Positions 23,255-32,603 of a stretch of DNA of 64,000 bases are shown here, in pieces. The stretch comes from Corynebacterium pilosum DSM 20521 = CIP 103422 (lineage in GTDB: Bacteria > Actinomycetota > Actinomycetes > Mycobacteriales > Mycobacteriaceae): the NCBI RefSeq assembly GCF_000373805.1, contig NZ_KB892461.1:62001-126000 (forward strand). Reading direction: 5' to 3'. Below the pieces are notes generated by a model. The model saw only the letters and a program-made list of their open reading frames with translations, made no database searches and was not told the origin of the DNA. The translations under genes and the position numbers were made by a program. Position 1 is the stretch's first letter; every line of letters starts with the position of its first letter.

Positions 23255-24879
23255 GCGAGCTCGACGATCTCCATGTACTCGTCGCTCCACAGGTCCTCGT
23301 CGCCCTCCGGCATGATGATCACGCGCTCGGGCTCGAGAGCGCGCACAGCGCCCGGGTCGTGGGTAACCAGCACCACGGCGCCGGTGTAGGTGCGCAGAGC
23401 ATCCAGCACCTGCTCACGGGACTGCGGATCCAGGTTGTTGGTGGGCTCGTCGAGAAGCAAAACGTTCGCGCGTGAGGAGACCAAGGTGGCCAAGGCCAGT
23501 CGCGTCTTCTCACCACCGGACAGGGTGCCCGCAGGCTGCTCCAGCTTGTCGCCGGAAAACATGAACGCGCCTAGGAGGCCGCGGAGGTCCTGCTGACCGG
23601 CATCGGGACAAGCCTCGATGGTGTTCTCCCACACGGTCTTGTTGGGGTCGATGGTGTCGTGCTCCTGGGCAAAGTAGCCAATCTTCAGGCCATGGCCGGA
23701 GACGATGCCACCTTCCCCATCAGTGCGCTCCACGCCCGCAAGCAGTTTCAGCAAGGTGGTCTTACCAGCGCCATTGGTCCCCAGCACGACCACGCGCGAA
23801 CCCTTATCGACGGCCAGATCAACGCCGGCGAAGACCTCTAGGGATCCGTACATTTTGGTCAAGCCCTTAGCGTGCAGCGGTGTCTTACCGCAAGGTGCTG
23901 GCTCAGGGAAGGAAATGTGGGCTACCTTGTCGGCGACGCGAACGTCGTCAAGCTCGCTCATCATGCGCTCCGCACGCGCCAGCATCTGCTTCGAGGCGGC
24001 GGCCTTCGTCGCCTTCGCCCCCAGCTTCGCGGCCTGCTTCTGCAGCGCGTCGGCTTTCTTTTCGGCGTTGGCGCGTTCACGACGACGACGTGCCTCATCC
24101 TGCGCGCGTGCGTCCTTGTACTTGGAAAAGCCCATGTTGTAGACGTCGGCCTCGGCGCGCACGGCGTCGAGGAACCAGACCTTGTTGCAGACCGCGTCGA
24201 GAAGCTCAACGTCGTGCGAAATCAGGATCAGGCCGCCTTCGTGCTTCGCCAGGAATCCGCGCAGCCACCCGATCGAATCCGCATCCAAATGGTTGGTGGG
24301 CTCGTCGAGAAGCAAGGTGGTCGTCGACTTGCCCGAGCCGTTGTTCGCCGCGAACAGGATCTGCGCCAACTCCACGCGGCGGCGCTGCCCGCCAGACAAA
24401 GTCTTCAACGGCTGATCGAGGATCCGTTCCGGCAAACCAAGATTGTCGCAAATCTGGGCCGCCTCCGCGTTGGCCTCATAGCCGCCGAGCGCATGATACT
24501 GCTCCTCTAGACGGGAATACTTGTTGATGGCCGTATCGCGCTTGGAGCCCTCGGCGATCTCCATGATCTCCTGCTGCTTGTCCATCGACGCCCGGATCCG
24601 GTCCAGTCCCCGAGCAGAAAGCACGCGGTCACGCGCCGACTGATCAATATTGCCTTCGCGAGAATCCTGCGGCAGATAACCGACCTCGCCGGAGCGCGTC
24701 ACCGAGCCACCATAAGGCTCCGTCTCCCCCGAAAGGATGCGCATCGTCGTCGTCTTTCCCGCGCCGTTGCGCCCCACCAGCCCGATACGATCGCCTGGCT
24801 GCACGCGTAGGTGCTGGCCAGGGGCCTCCAGCAAGGTGCGCGCGCCGACTCGGACTTCAAGATCATTGGTGACAATCAC
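23251..24879 (-). CDS. ABC-F family ATP-binding protein
   Basis: A 542-residue soluble protein with two ABC ATPase domains and no membrane segment, the ABC-F layout of ribosome-associated translation factors. Domain 1 has Walker A GRNGAGKTT near residue 32, signature LSGGQRRRVELAQ and Walker B LLLDEPTNHLD. A basic coiled-coil linker (RRRERANAEKKADALQKQAAKLGAKATKAAASKQML) follows. Domain 2 has GTNGAGKTT, LSGGEKTRLALA and LLLDEPTNNLD. GTG 24879 is chosen over an upstream ATG at 24930 because MIVTNDLEVRVGARTLL is the usual start and a -10 lies 8 nt before it. Related genes are often annotated as macrolide resistance; a general ribosome role is more likely. Confidence 0.93.
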   Translation of the reverse strand: MIVTNDLEVRVGARTLLEAPGQHLRVQPGDRIGLVGRNGAGKTTTMRILSGETEPYGGSVTRSGEVGYLPQDSREGNIDQSARDRVLSARGLDRIRASMDKQQEIMEIAEGSKRDTAINKYSRLEEQYHALGGYEANAEAAQICDNLGLPERILDQPLKTLSGGQRRRVELAQILFAANNGSGKSTTTLLLDEPTNHLDADSIGWLRGFLAKHEGGLILISHDVELLDAVCNKVWFLDAVRAEADVYNMGFSKYKDARAQDEARRRRERANAEKKADALQKQAAKLGAKATKAAASKQMLARAERMMSELDDVRVADKVAHISFPEPAPCGKTPLHAKGLTKMYGSLEVFAGVDLAVDKGSRVVVLGTNGAGKTTLLKLLAGVERTDGEGGIVSGHGLKIGYFAQEHDTIDPNKTVWENTIEACPDAGQQDLRGLLGAFMFSGDKLEQPAGTLSGGEKTRLALATLVSSRANVLLLDEPTNNLDPQSREQVLDALRTYTGAVVLVTHDPGAVRALEPERVIIMPEGDEDLWSDEYMEIVELA

Positions 24880-24887
24880 AAGGGCAC

Positions 24888-24893
24888 AGTGTA
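24888..24893 (-). promoter_or_regulatory. -10 element of the ABC-F gene, leaderless arrangement
   Basis: TACACT on the minus strand ends 8 nt before GTG 24879. It supports the downstream start and a leaderless mRNA. Confidence 0.5.
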
Positions 24894-24935
24894 CCCCGCA
24901 CCCCGCTTCACCTGCGAAACGGTAGATCATCCTAT

Positions 24936-24941
24936 TAGAAT
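24936..24941 (+). promoter_or_regulatory. -10 element of the SDR gene, leaderless arrangement
   Basis: TAGAAT ends 7 nt before ATG 24949. The promoter lies back to back with the ABC-F promoter, with about 40 bp between the two -10 boxes. Confidence 0.55.
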
Positions 24942-24948
24942 TAGAGGC

Positions 24949-25701
24949 ATGGAAAAAATGCTAAAGGACAAAGTCGCAATCATTACCGGCGCTGGGTCTG
25001 GCTTCGGTAAAGCCACCGCCAAACTCTTCGCCGAAAAGGGCGCCGCAGTAGTCGTCGTCGATATGAACACAGAAGCTGCGCAAGCTGTCGCTGGCGAGAT
25101 TCAGGCCGACGAACGCCGCGCCATCGCCGTCACCGCGGACGTGACCAAGGAAGACGACGTCAAGAATTTCATCGACCACGCGATCAAGCACTTCGGCAAG
25201 ATCGATGTCCTGTTCAACAACGCGGGCGTGTACGTACCTGGCAACGTCGAGGAAACCGATATGGACGGCTGGTTGGCCTCCCTCAACGTCAACCTCACCG
25301 GCGTGTACCTGGGATGCAAGTACGCCATGCCTCACCTGAAGAAGACCAAGGGCTCGATCATCAACACCGCCTCCGCCGGTGGTGTGATCGGCTTCCCTGA
25401 CGCGTTTGGCTACGCCACCACGAAGGGCGGCGTCATTTCCGCTACTCGCGCCATCGCCGTGGACTACGCCGACGACGGCGTGCGCGCAAACGCCATCGCC
25501 CCAGGCACCGGCGTGACCGGCATGACCGAGGACCTGCTGAAGGACGAAAACGTCTACGATGCTTTCGTCTCCCCCATCCCCATGCACCGCCTGGGCCAGC
25601 CGCAGGATGTTGCGGGCGCTGCACTCTTCCTCGCATCTGATTACGCTTCCTATGTCACCGGCGCCACCATCCCAGTCGATGGCGGCTGGACGATGTCCTA
25701 G
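24949..25701 (+). CDS. Short-chain dehydrogenase/reductase (classical SDR)
   Basis: A 250-residue classical SDR. Seen: cofactor motif ITGAGSGFGKATAKLF (TGxxxGxG, residues 13-20), NAD-type acidic residue at the end of the second strand (VVVDMNTEA), NNAGVYVPG, INTASAGGVIGFPDAFGYATTKGGV with catalytic Ser and YxxxK, and the C-terminal GQPQDVAGAALFLASDYASYVTGATIPVDGGWTMS. The acidic residue after strand two suggests NAD(H). The substrate is unknown; family members act on alcohols, sugars and ketones. ATG 24949 is supported by the -10 7 nt upstream; ATG 24958 is an alternative. The next gene begins 4 nt after the stop. Confidence 0.93.
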   Translation: MEKMLKDKVAIITGAGSGFGKATAKLFAEKGAAVVVVDMNTEAAQAVAGEIQADERRAIAVTADVTKEDDVKNFIDHAIKHFGKIDVLFNNAGVYVPGNVEETDMDGWLASLNVNLTGVYLGCKYAMPHLKKTKGSIINTASAGGVIGFPDAFGYATTKGGVISATRAIAVDYADDGVRANAIAPGTGVTGMTEDLLKDENVYDAFVSPIPMHRLGQPQDVAGAALFLASDYASYVTGATIPVDGGWTMS

Positions 25702-25705
25702 GCGT

Positions 25706-26071
25706 ATGACGGCAAACTCACTCGGGGGCAGAGAGTACGTGATCGAGTACTCTCTGAGCGAGTATCAGCACGGATCTTTGGTGGCTCGGTTTGATTCCGA
25801 GCCCAAGGAAGCGGATGCTCGACAGCATCTCGCCGCGTACGGAATCGCTCCAGACACGGCAACGTCGATATCTATCCAGCTTCTTGGCACACCCGCGGCG
25901 TCGAATAGCTCGCTGACGAGCGTCGTTCGTTCCACACCGGAAACCTCGCGCTCACGGTACAAAGAGATCCTATTGGACGAGGACGTGTGGAAGTGGGCCA
26001 CGAAAGTCCTGCCCCCAGTACTACTATTACTTTTCTTGATCGTTACGGACCTGGCAGGGCTCATTTTCTAG
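25706..26071 (+). CDS. Small protein with a C-terminal membrane helix
   Basis: A 121-residue protein of unknown function, beginning MTANSLGGREYVIEYSLSEYQ, with a polar, Ser/Thr-rich middle (SSLTSVVRSTPETSRSRYKE) and one hydrophobic C-terminal helix (VLPPVLLLLFLIVTDLAGLIF), so probably tail-anchored. It starts 4 nt after the SDR gene and is likely translated with it. A perfect 10-bp inverted repeat (25729-25756) sits in its first codons; if this is an operator, the true start could be later (GTG 25739). A terminator follows the stop codon. Confidence 0.65.
   Translation: MTANSLGGREYVIEYSLSEYQHGSLVARFDSEPKEADARQHLAAYGIAPDTATSISIQLLGTPAASNSSLTSVVRSTPETSRSRYKEILLDEDVWKWATKVLPPVLLLLFLIVTDLAGLIF
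25729..25756. repeat. Perfect 10-bp inverted repeat in the 5' end of the small membrane protein gene
   Basis: CAGAGAGTAC and GTACTCTCTG flank an 8-nt spacer (GTGATCGA). It begins 23 nt into the annotated coding region. It may be an operator, a hairpin, or chance coding for REYVIEYSLSE. Confidence 0.5.
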
Positions 26072-26082
26072 CCTGCACAAAG

Positions 26083-26117
26083 AAAATACGCCTGACACAC
26101 GTCAGGCGTATTTTTCA
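26083..26117. terminator. Bidirectional terminator between the SDR operon and suf operon
   Basis: AAAATACGCCTGAC, loop ACAC, GTCAGGCGTATTTTT forms a near-perfect hairpin with A-run on the left and T-run on the right, so it works in both directions for the convergent transcripts. Confidence 0.9.
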
Positions 26118-26127
26118 TAGCTTGGGC

Positions 26128-26556
26128 TTAGACCGCGAACCCGAGCGCGCGTAGCTGCTCGCGGCCTTCCTCAGTAATCATGTGCGGGCCCCATGGCGGC
26201 ATCCACACCCAGTTCAAGGTGAGGCGGTCAGCGATGCCATTTCCGACGATCGCCTGTTCAGCCTGGTCCTCCATCACATCGGTCAGGGGGCAGGCAGGCG
26301 AGGTCAACGTCATGTTGATGACGCACTCGCGGTCCTCACCCTCATGGTCGACGAAGAAGATTTCATAAACAAGGCCTAGATCCACGACGTTGATGCCCAG
26401 CTCTGGGTCAATCACGTCACGCATATATTCTCGAGCGTCGAATGCTAGGGACTGGTGTTCCTCAGTCTGCGGCGGGCGCACGCCGGCGCCCTCAAAACGG
26501 GACTCAGAGGTTTGCTTGTTCTCGGTAGGTTCAGTGGTGTTGTTCGGCTCAGTCAC
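26128..26556 (-). CDS. sufT: MIP18/SufT-family Fe-S assembly protein
   Basis: A 142-residue protein of the DUF59/MIP18 family that helps deliver Fe-S clusters to target proteins. The N-terminal 30 residues are a polar extension (Glu/Thr/Asn-rich). The DUF59 core reads REYMRDVIDPELGINVVDLGLVYEIFFVD, ECVINMTLTSPACPLTDVMEDQAEQAIVG with the conserved Cys, and LNWVWMPPWGPHMITEEGREQLRALGF. Last gene of the suf operon. GTG 26556 overlaps the sufU stop by GTGA, giving tight translational coupling. Confidence 0.93.
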   Translation of the reverse strand: MTEPNNTTEPTENKQTSESRFEGAGVRPPQTEEHQSLAFDAREYMRDVIDPELGINVVDLGLVYEIFFVDHEGEDRECVINMTLTSPACPLTDVMEDQAEQAIVGNGIADRLTLNWVWMPPWGPHMITEEGREQLRALGFAV

Positions 26557-27008
26557 TTCTTTTCCTTTTCTTCTAATGCTTCAGCGGTTGCTGCCTGAAA
26601 TGCTTTCCAGCCCAGCAGCGCGCATTTCACACGTGCGGGGAATTTCGCGACACCCGAAAATGCGATGCCATCGCCGATGAGTTCTGGGTCGCCCTCTTTG
26701 GTGCCGCGCGAGGTGATCATCTCGTCGAAAGCGTCTAGCTTCTTCATCGCTTCGTCGACAGGCAGGCCGATGATCTCCTCGGTCATGACACTGGTCGAAG
26801 CCTGCGAAATGGAGCATCCCTCAGCGTCATAGGAGACGTCTTCGACCACGCTTCCATCGTCGGAAAGCTTCACCCGGACGGTCTGTTCGTCCCCGCAGGA
26901 GGGATTAACGTGGTGAACCTCGGTGTCGAAGGGGTCGCGCAGACCTGCGTGCTTCGGGTTCTTGTAGTGGTCCAGGATGACTTCCTGGTACATCGATTCA
27001 AGGTTCAT
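26553..27008 (-). CDS. sufU: SufU-type zinc-dependent sulfurtransferase
   Basis: Accepts sulfur from SufS and passes it to the SufBCD scaffold. The 151-residue protein has the zinc ligands of SufU: NPSCGDEQTVRV (Cys and Asp), YDAEGCSISQASTSVMTEEI and RVKCALLGWKAFQAA. The insertion between the second and third ligands found in SufU, and not in IscU, is present (FDEMITSRGTKEGDPEL). ATG 27008 abuts the TAG of sufS, and the stop overlaps the SufT gene by 4 nt. Confidence 0.95.
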   Translation of the reverse strand: MNLESMYQEVILDHYKNPKHAGLRDPFDTEVHHVNPSCGDEQTVRVKLSDDGSVVEDVSYDAEGCSISQASTSVMTEEIIGLPVDEAMKKLDAFDEMITSRGTKEGDPELIGDGIAFSGVAKFPARVKCALLGWKAFQAATAEALEEKEKK

Positions 27009-28292
<1,284 letters not shown>

Positions 28293-28306
28293 CTAAGTTC
28301 CTTCTA

Positions 28307-29065
28307 TTACTTCAGGAACTGATCGTAACCATCGGCCTCAAGCTGGTCAGCCAGCTCGGCGCCACCGGTCTTGACGACCTTGCCGTCAGCGAACACGTGG
28401 ACGAAGTCTGGCTTCACGTAGTTCAGAATGCGCTTGTAGTGGGTGATCATGAGGATGCCGCCGTTGGTTTCCTCCTGGTAAGCGTTGATTCCATCGGAGA
28501 CGATGCGCAGTGCGTCAACGTCAAGGCCGGAGTCAGTCTCATCCATGACAGCAAACTTTGGCTTCAGCAGGCCAAGCTGCAGCACCTCATGGCGCTTCTT
28601 CTCGCCACCGGAGAAGCCCTCGTTGATGGAGCGCTCGCCAAAGGACTTATCGATCTGCAGCGCTTCACGCTGGCCGTTGAGTTCCTGGACCCATTCGCGC
28701 AGCTTCGGTGCCTCGCCGCGCACGGCCGTCACGGCAGAGCGCATGAAGTTCGACGAGGAGACACCAGGTACCTCGGTTGGGTACTGCATAGCCAAGAAGA
28801 GGCCAGCGCGTGCGCGCTCGTCAACCTCGAGGTCGAGCAGGTTCTGGCCGTCCATGAGGACTTCACCTTCGGTGACTTCGTAACGAGGGTGGCCAGCCAG
28901 CGCGTAGGCAAGGGTGGATTTGCCGGAGCCGTTAGGGCCCATGATCGCGTGGGTCTCGCCGGACTTAATGGTCAGGTTGACGCCCTTCAGGATTGGGGTC
29001 GGTTCCTGGCCTTCCTCGCTCGGCAGCACCTGAGCGTGGAGATTCTTGATTTCAAGAGTGGACAT
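28307..29065 (-). CDS. sufC: SufC ATPase of the SufBCD scaffold
   Basis: ABC-type ATPase (252 residues) that drives the SufBCD complex in which clusters are built. Motifs: Walker A GPNGSGKSTLAYALAG near residues 43-58, signature FSGGEKKRHEVLQ, Walker B FAVMDETDSGLDVDALR, and switch His in ILMITHYKRIL. The signature FSGGEKKR and DETDSGLD are specific to SufC. No membrane segments. It follows sufD by 45 nt. Confidence 0.97.
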   Translation of the reverse strand: MSTLEIKNLHAQVLPSEEGQEPTPILKGVNLTIKSGETHAIMGPNGSGKSTLAYALAGHPRYEVTEGEVLMDGQNLLDLEVDERARAGLFLAMQYPTEVPGVSSSNFMRSAVTAVRGEAPKLREWVQELNGQREALQIDKSFGERSINEGFSGGEKKRHEVLQLGLLKPKFAVMDETDSGLDVDALRIVSDGINAYQEETNGGILMITHYKRILNYVKPDFVHVFADGKVVKTGGAELADQLEADGYDQFLK

Positions 29066-29110
29066 TAAAGCTCTTTTCTTTCTAGTTCGTGATGTTTGTC
29101 AGGTGCGGGC

Positions 29111-30277
29111 TTAGAGGTTGATCTGGCCCAGCTCGTCCTCGACGCGCTCTGCCAGTGCCTCGCGAACGGACTCAACAGGGACCTGGCGGATTACTTCGTC
29201 GAAGAAGCCACGGATGATCAGGCGGCGGGCCTGGTCCTCCGGGATACCACGGCTGCGCAGGTAGAAGACCTGCTCATCGTCGAAACGCCCGACGGTAGCT
29301 GCGTGGCCTGCGCCAACGATTTCACCGGTTTCGATCTCCAGGTTAGGAATCGAGTCAGCGCGAGCGCCCTCGGTGAGCACGAGGTTTCGGTTGACCTCGT
29401 AGGTGTCGGTGCCCTGTGCGCCGGAGCGGATGAGCACGTCGCCCACCCAGCAGGTCCGGGCCTCTGGCAGTTTGGACTGCTTATCAGCCTGGAGTGCGCC
29501 CTTGTACATCACGTTGGAGCGGCAGTTTGGCACGGTGTGGTCAACGAGCAGACGGTTCTCGATGTACTGACCATCGTCGGCAAAGTACACACCCAGCAGT
29601 TCGGCATCGCCGCCAGGGGCGGTGAACTTCACGCGTGGCACGATGCGGACGATTTCGCCGCCGAATGTTGCCACGGTGTGGCGCAGGGTTGCGTCACGGC
29701 CGACGACGACATTCTGCTGGCCCAAGTGGACTGCGTCCTGTTCCCAGTTGGCATCGACCACAACGTCGAGGCGAGAATTGTCGCCAAGCACGAAGTTGAC
29801 GTTATCGGCGTGGGTGCCGGAGCCCTGGTACTGAACGACGACGGTGGCATCCGATCCGGTCTCGGTCTGAACCAGAACGGCGCCAAACGACGTCACGTCC
29901 TCACCAGCACCGGTAATGGTGATGACGATGGGCTCGTCGATAGCTTCGTTGGCCGGGATGGTGACGATCGTCGCGCCTTCTGCAGAGGTCCATGCCTGTG
30001 CAGCAACGCGATCAACCGCGCCGCCGGCTACCTTGAGGCGCTCGTCGTTAGGCGCAACGGTTTCGACGGTGACTGCCTCGGATCCCTTGACCTCAATGTT
30101 GGCCTTGGTCGCTGGGGCGAATTCGCCATTGTGTAAACCGCGCATCCGGCGCAGCGCGATGAAGCGCCACACCTCGTCACGGCCACCTGGGACCTCGAAG
30201 TCTTCCACGTTAAAGGAAGAGAACAGGTCACCCTTGGTCTGGTTAGCGCCACCAGACTGTACAACTGTATCTGCCAT
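29111..30277 (-). CDS. sufD: SufD scaffold subunit
   Basis: The 388-residue SufD pairs with SufB to form the beta-helix scaffold held by SufC. Recognised by the C-terminal core: YFADDGQYIENRLLVDHTVPNCRSNVMYKGALQ, RTCWVGDVLIRSGAQGTDTYEVNRNLVLTEGARADSIPNLEIETGEI, AGHAATVGRFDDEQVFYLRSRGIPEDQARRLIIRGFFDEV. The His in GAGHAATVG corresponds to the SufD metal-binding histidine. Starts 5 nt after sufB. Confidence 0.97.
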   Translation of the reverse strand: MADTVVQSGGANQTKGDLFSSFNVEDFEVPGGRDEVWRFIALRRMRGLHNGEFAPATKANIEVKGSEAVTVETVAPNDERLKVAGGAVDRVAAQAWTSAEGATIVTIPANEAIDEPIVITITGAGEDVTSFGAVLVQTETGSDATVVVQYQGSGTHADNVNFVLGDNSRLDVVVDANWEQDAVHLGQQNVVVGRDATLRHTVATFGGEIVRIVPRVKFTAPGGDAELLGVYFADDGQYIENRLLVDHTVPNCRSNVMYKGALQADKQSKLPEARTCWVGDVLIRSGAQGTDTYEVNRNLVLTEGARADSIPNLEIETGEIVGAGHAATVGRFDDEQVFYLRSRGIPEDQARRLIIRGFFDEVIRQVPVESVREALAERVEDELGQINL

Positions 30278-30282
30278 GGGTT

Positions 30283-31728
30283 TTAGCCCACCGATCCTTC
30301 CATCTGTAGTTCAATCAGGCGGTTGAGCTCAAGCGCGTACTCCATCGGGAGTTCCTTTGCGATGGGCTCGACGAAGCCACGGACGATCATTGCCATTGCT
30401 TCTTCCTCAGGAATGCCGCGGCTCATCAGGTAGAACAGCTGCTCCTCGGAGACCTGCGAGACGGTTGCCTCGTGGCCCAGCGTGACGTGATCGTTGCGGA
30501 TGTCGTTGTACGGGTAAGTGTCCGAACGCGAGATGTTGTCGACCAGCAGCGCGTCACACTCAACGTTGGAGTAGGAGTGGTGCGCGTTGGCGTTGACCTG
30601 GATCAGGCCACGGTAGGCTGCGCGTCCGCCGCCACGTGCCACAGACTTGGACACGATATTCGAGGAGGTGTGCGGAGCCATGTGCGTCATCTTCGCACCG
30701 GTGTCCTGGAACTGACCCTCACCAGCGAATGCTACGGAGAGCACCTCGCCCTTAGCGTGTGGGCCGGTCATCCATACAGCTGGGTACTTCATGGTCACCT
30801 TGGAACCGATGTTGCCGTCCACCCATTCCATGGTCGCGCCCTCTTCGGCCTTGGCACGCTTGGTCACCAGGTTGTAGACGTTATTCGACCAGTTCTGAAT
30901 GGTGGTGTAGCGGCAGCGGCCACCCTTCTTCACAATGATCTCCACCACTGCCGAGTGCAGGGAGTCAGACTTGTAGATCGGTGCGGTGCAACCCTCGACG
31001 TAGTGCACGTATGCATCTTCGTCGACAATGATCAGGGTGCGCTCGAACTGACCCATGTTCTCCGTGTTGATACGGAAGTAAGCCTGCAGTGGGATATCCA
31101 CGTGCACGCCAGGTGGGACGTAGATGAACGAGCCTCCGGACCACACAGCTGTATTTAGCGCGGAGAACTTGTTGTCGCCGGCTGGAATGACGGAACCGAA
31201 GTACTCCTTGAAAAGCTCCGGATGTTCCTTCAGCGCGGTGTCGGTATCCAGGAAGATGACACCCTTTTCCTCGAGGTCCTCGCGGATCTGGTGGTAAACG
31301 ACCTCGGATTCGTACTGTGCTGCAACACCCGCGACGAGGCGCTGCTTCTCAGCCTCGGGGATGCCAAGCTTGTCGTAGGTATTCTTAATGTCTTCCGGGA
31401 GATCTTCCCACGTCTGTGCCTGACCTTCGGTTGAGCGGACGTAGTACTTGATGTTGTCGAAGTCGATCTCCGAAAGGTCCGCGCCCCACTTGGGCATGGG
31501 CTTCTTTTCGAAGATGTCGAGTGCCTTGAGACGCTGGTTCAGCATCCACTCGGACTCTTCCTTCTTGGCTGAAATATCGCGCACGACTTCTTCGCTGAGG
31601 CCGCGGCGCGCGGACGCGCCCGCCTCGTCGGAGTCATGCCAGCCGTAGTTATATGCGCCGATGGAATCGATGATTTCGTCATCGCTCATCGGGGTTTCAA
31701 GACCTGGTGCTGGGTTAGCTTTGGTCAA
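30283..31728 (-). CDS. sufB: SufB scaffold subunit
   Basis: Main scaffold subunit on which the Fe-S cluster is assembled, 481 residues. Characteristic stretches: [44 protein letters not shown] (reads AVWSGGS here), [22 protein letters not shown] with the conserved Cys, [40 protein letters not shown]. The start is TTG at 31726-31728 ([18 protein letters not shown]), with AAAGGAGC 6 nt upstream; the TTG overlaps the sufR stop as TTGA. An open frame further upstream has no family similarity. Confidence 0.96.
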   Translation of the reverse strand: MTKANPAPGLETPMSDDEIIDSIGAYNYGWHDSDEAGASARRGLSEEVVRDISAKKEESEWMLNQRLKALDIFEKKPMPKWGADLSEIDFDNIKYYVRSTEGQAQTWEDLPEDIKNTYDKLGIPEAEKQRLVAGVAAQYESEVVYHQIREDLEEKGVIFLDTDTALKEHPELFKEYFGSVIPAGDNKFSALNTAVWSGGSFIYVPPGVHVDIPLQAYFRINTENMGQFERTLIIVDEDAYVHYVEGCTAPIYKSDSLHSAVVEIIVKKGGRCRYTTIQNWSNNVYNLVTKRAKAEEGATMEWVDGNIGSKVTMKYPAVWMTGPHAKGEVLSVAFAGEGQFQDTGAKMTHMAPHTSSNIVSKSVARGGGRAAYRGLIQVNANAHHSYSNVECDALLVDNISRSDTYPYNDIRNDHVTLGHEATVSQVSEEQLFYLMSRGIPEEEAMAMIVRGFVEPIAKELPMEYALELNRLIELQMEGSVG

Positions 31729-32417
31729 GAGTCGCTCCTTTCCGTCTGAGTCCTCGCTTTGATCGCGAGGGGAATATTGGTGGTGCATACACCGTGGCCA
31801 CCAGCAATGGATGCAAGTGGTTGCACGTGAACGCCGGTGATCTCCGAAATTGCCGTATGTTCTGCTTCGCACAGTTCTGGGTGCTCTGCTGCCACTGCCG
31901 CAACTGGGCAGTGGTGTTGGCAAATCTGGATTCCGGTTCCTGCCCGGGTCACCGTGGCGGCGTAGCCGTTGCGGTCAAACGCCTCCGCTACCTCACGCGT
32001 TGTCTCTTCTACAGAGACATCGTCGTCCCCTGCCGGTTCAATATCGTCCAGGATCTGTTCGATACGCCCACGTGCGAGTGCACGCACCGCCTCGTCTCCC
32101 CCAGCCTCTCGAAGTTGATCGAGTGCTAGTAAAGCGAGGGTGTCATAGCTGTGTCCGAACTGGGCCCTGCCCTGCTCCGTCAACCGGTATGTCTTGGCAG
32201 GCCGTCCCCGTGATTGGGTTTGGCCGCTAATTCCGGGTGCTTCACAGTTTTCGGCGAGGTGTTCTTCCACCAGAATGTCTAGGTGTCTGCGGACACCAGC
32301 GGCTGATAAGCCGAGATGCTCTCCTAATTCGCCAGCGTTGGAAGGCCCAAGCTTCAACAGGAGCAGCATGACGTTTTTGCGGGTTTCTCCGTCGGTGGAG
32401 CGCGCCTTGCTTGCCAT
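31725..32417 (-). CDS. sufR: SufR, Fe-S-sensing repressor of the suf operon
   Basis: A 230-residue regulator with an N-terminal winged helix ([45 protein letters not shown], residues 12-56) and C-terminal cysteines C166, C170 and C183 ([14 protein letters not shown]) that in SufR bind a [4Fe-4S] or [2Fe-2S] cluster. With cluster bound it represses suf; loss of cluster under iron limitation or oxidation relieves this. ATG 32415-32417 has GGAGGTGA upstream. It is the first gene of the operon it controls, overlapping sufB by 4 nt, and a palindrome lies about 60 nt upstream. Confidence 0.95.
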   Translation of the reverse strand: MASKARSTDGETRKNVMLLLLKLGPSNAGELGEHLGLSAAGVRRHLDILVEEHLAENCEAPGISGQTQSRGRPAKTYRLTEQGRAQFGHSYDTLALLALDQLREAGGDEAVRALARGRIEQILDDIEPAGDDDVSVEETTREVAEAFDRNGYAATVTRAGTGIQICQHHCPVAAVAAEHPELCEAEHTAISEITGVHVQPLASIAGGHGVCTTNIPLAIKARTQTERSDS

Positions 32418-32477
32418 GTGGTCACCTCCGGGTTGTTGCGTGTTCCGTCTCCGCCGCTCGCAAATCAAGCAGCTATC

Positions 32478-32502
32478 TTTAGACAACACTAGTGTGCCTA
32501 AA
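32478..32502 (-). promoter_or_regulatory. Candidate SufR operator
   Basis: A 25-bp imperfect palindrome; on the minus strand TTTAGGCACACT is opposed by AGTGTTGTCTAAA, pairing over 12 positions with one bulged T and one G-T. Its core ACACTAGTGT contains the ACACT half-site that I recall for the mycobacterial SufR operator. It lies 61 nt upstream of the sufR ATG, where a promoter would be. Confidence 0.6.
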
Positions 32503-32589
32503 TTCATTCCCAGTGTCCACCCGAGCCTTTATGCCAGCACCTAAGCCGCTCATGTGCGCGCGGGTTCACGGAACCTTCAGCACACTTTG

Positions 32590-32595
32590 TAGAAT
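32590..32595 (+). promoter_or_regulatory. -10 element of mptB, leaderless arrangement
   Basis: TAGAAT is followed by 8 nt and ATG 32604, with no ribosome binding site between. It is one of the best matches in the window to the corynebacterial -10 consensus. Confidence 0.55.
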
Positions 32596-32603
32596 GGCCT
32601 TTC

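Noticed and set aside
23251..24879. ABC-F protein as an acquired antibiotic-resistance gene
   Set aside because: Composition matches neighbours and the gene has the same place in mycobacteria; it is a core ribosome-associated ABC-F rather than a mobile resistance determinant.
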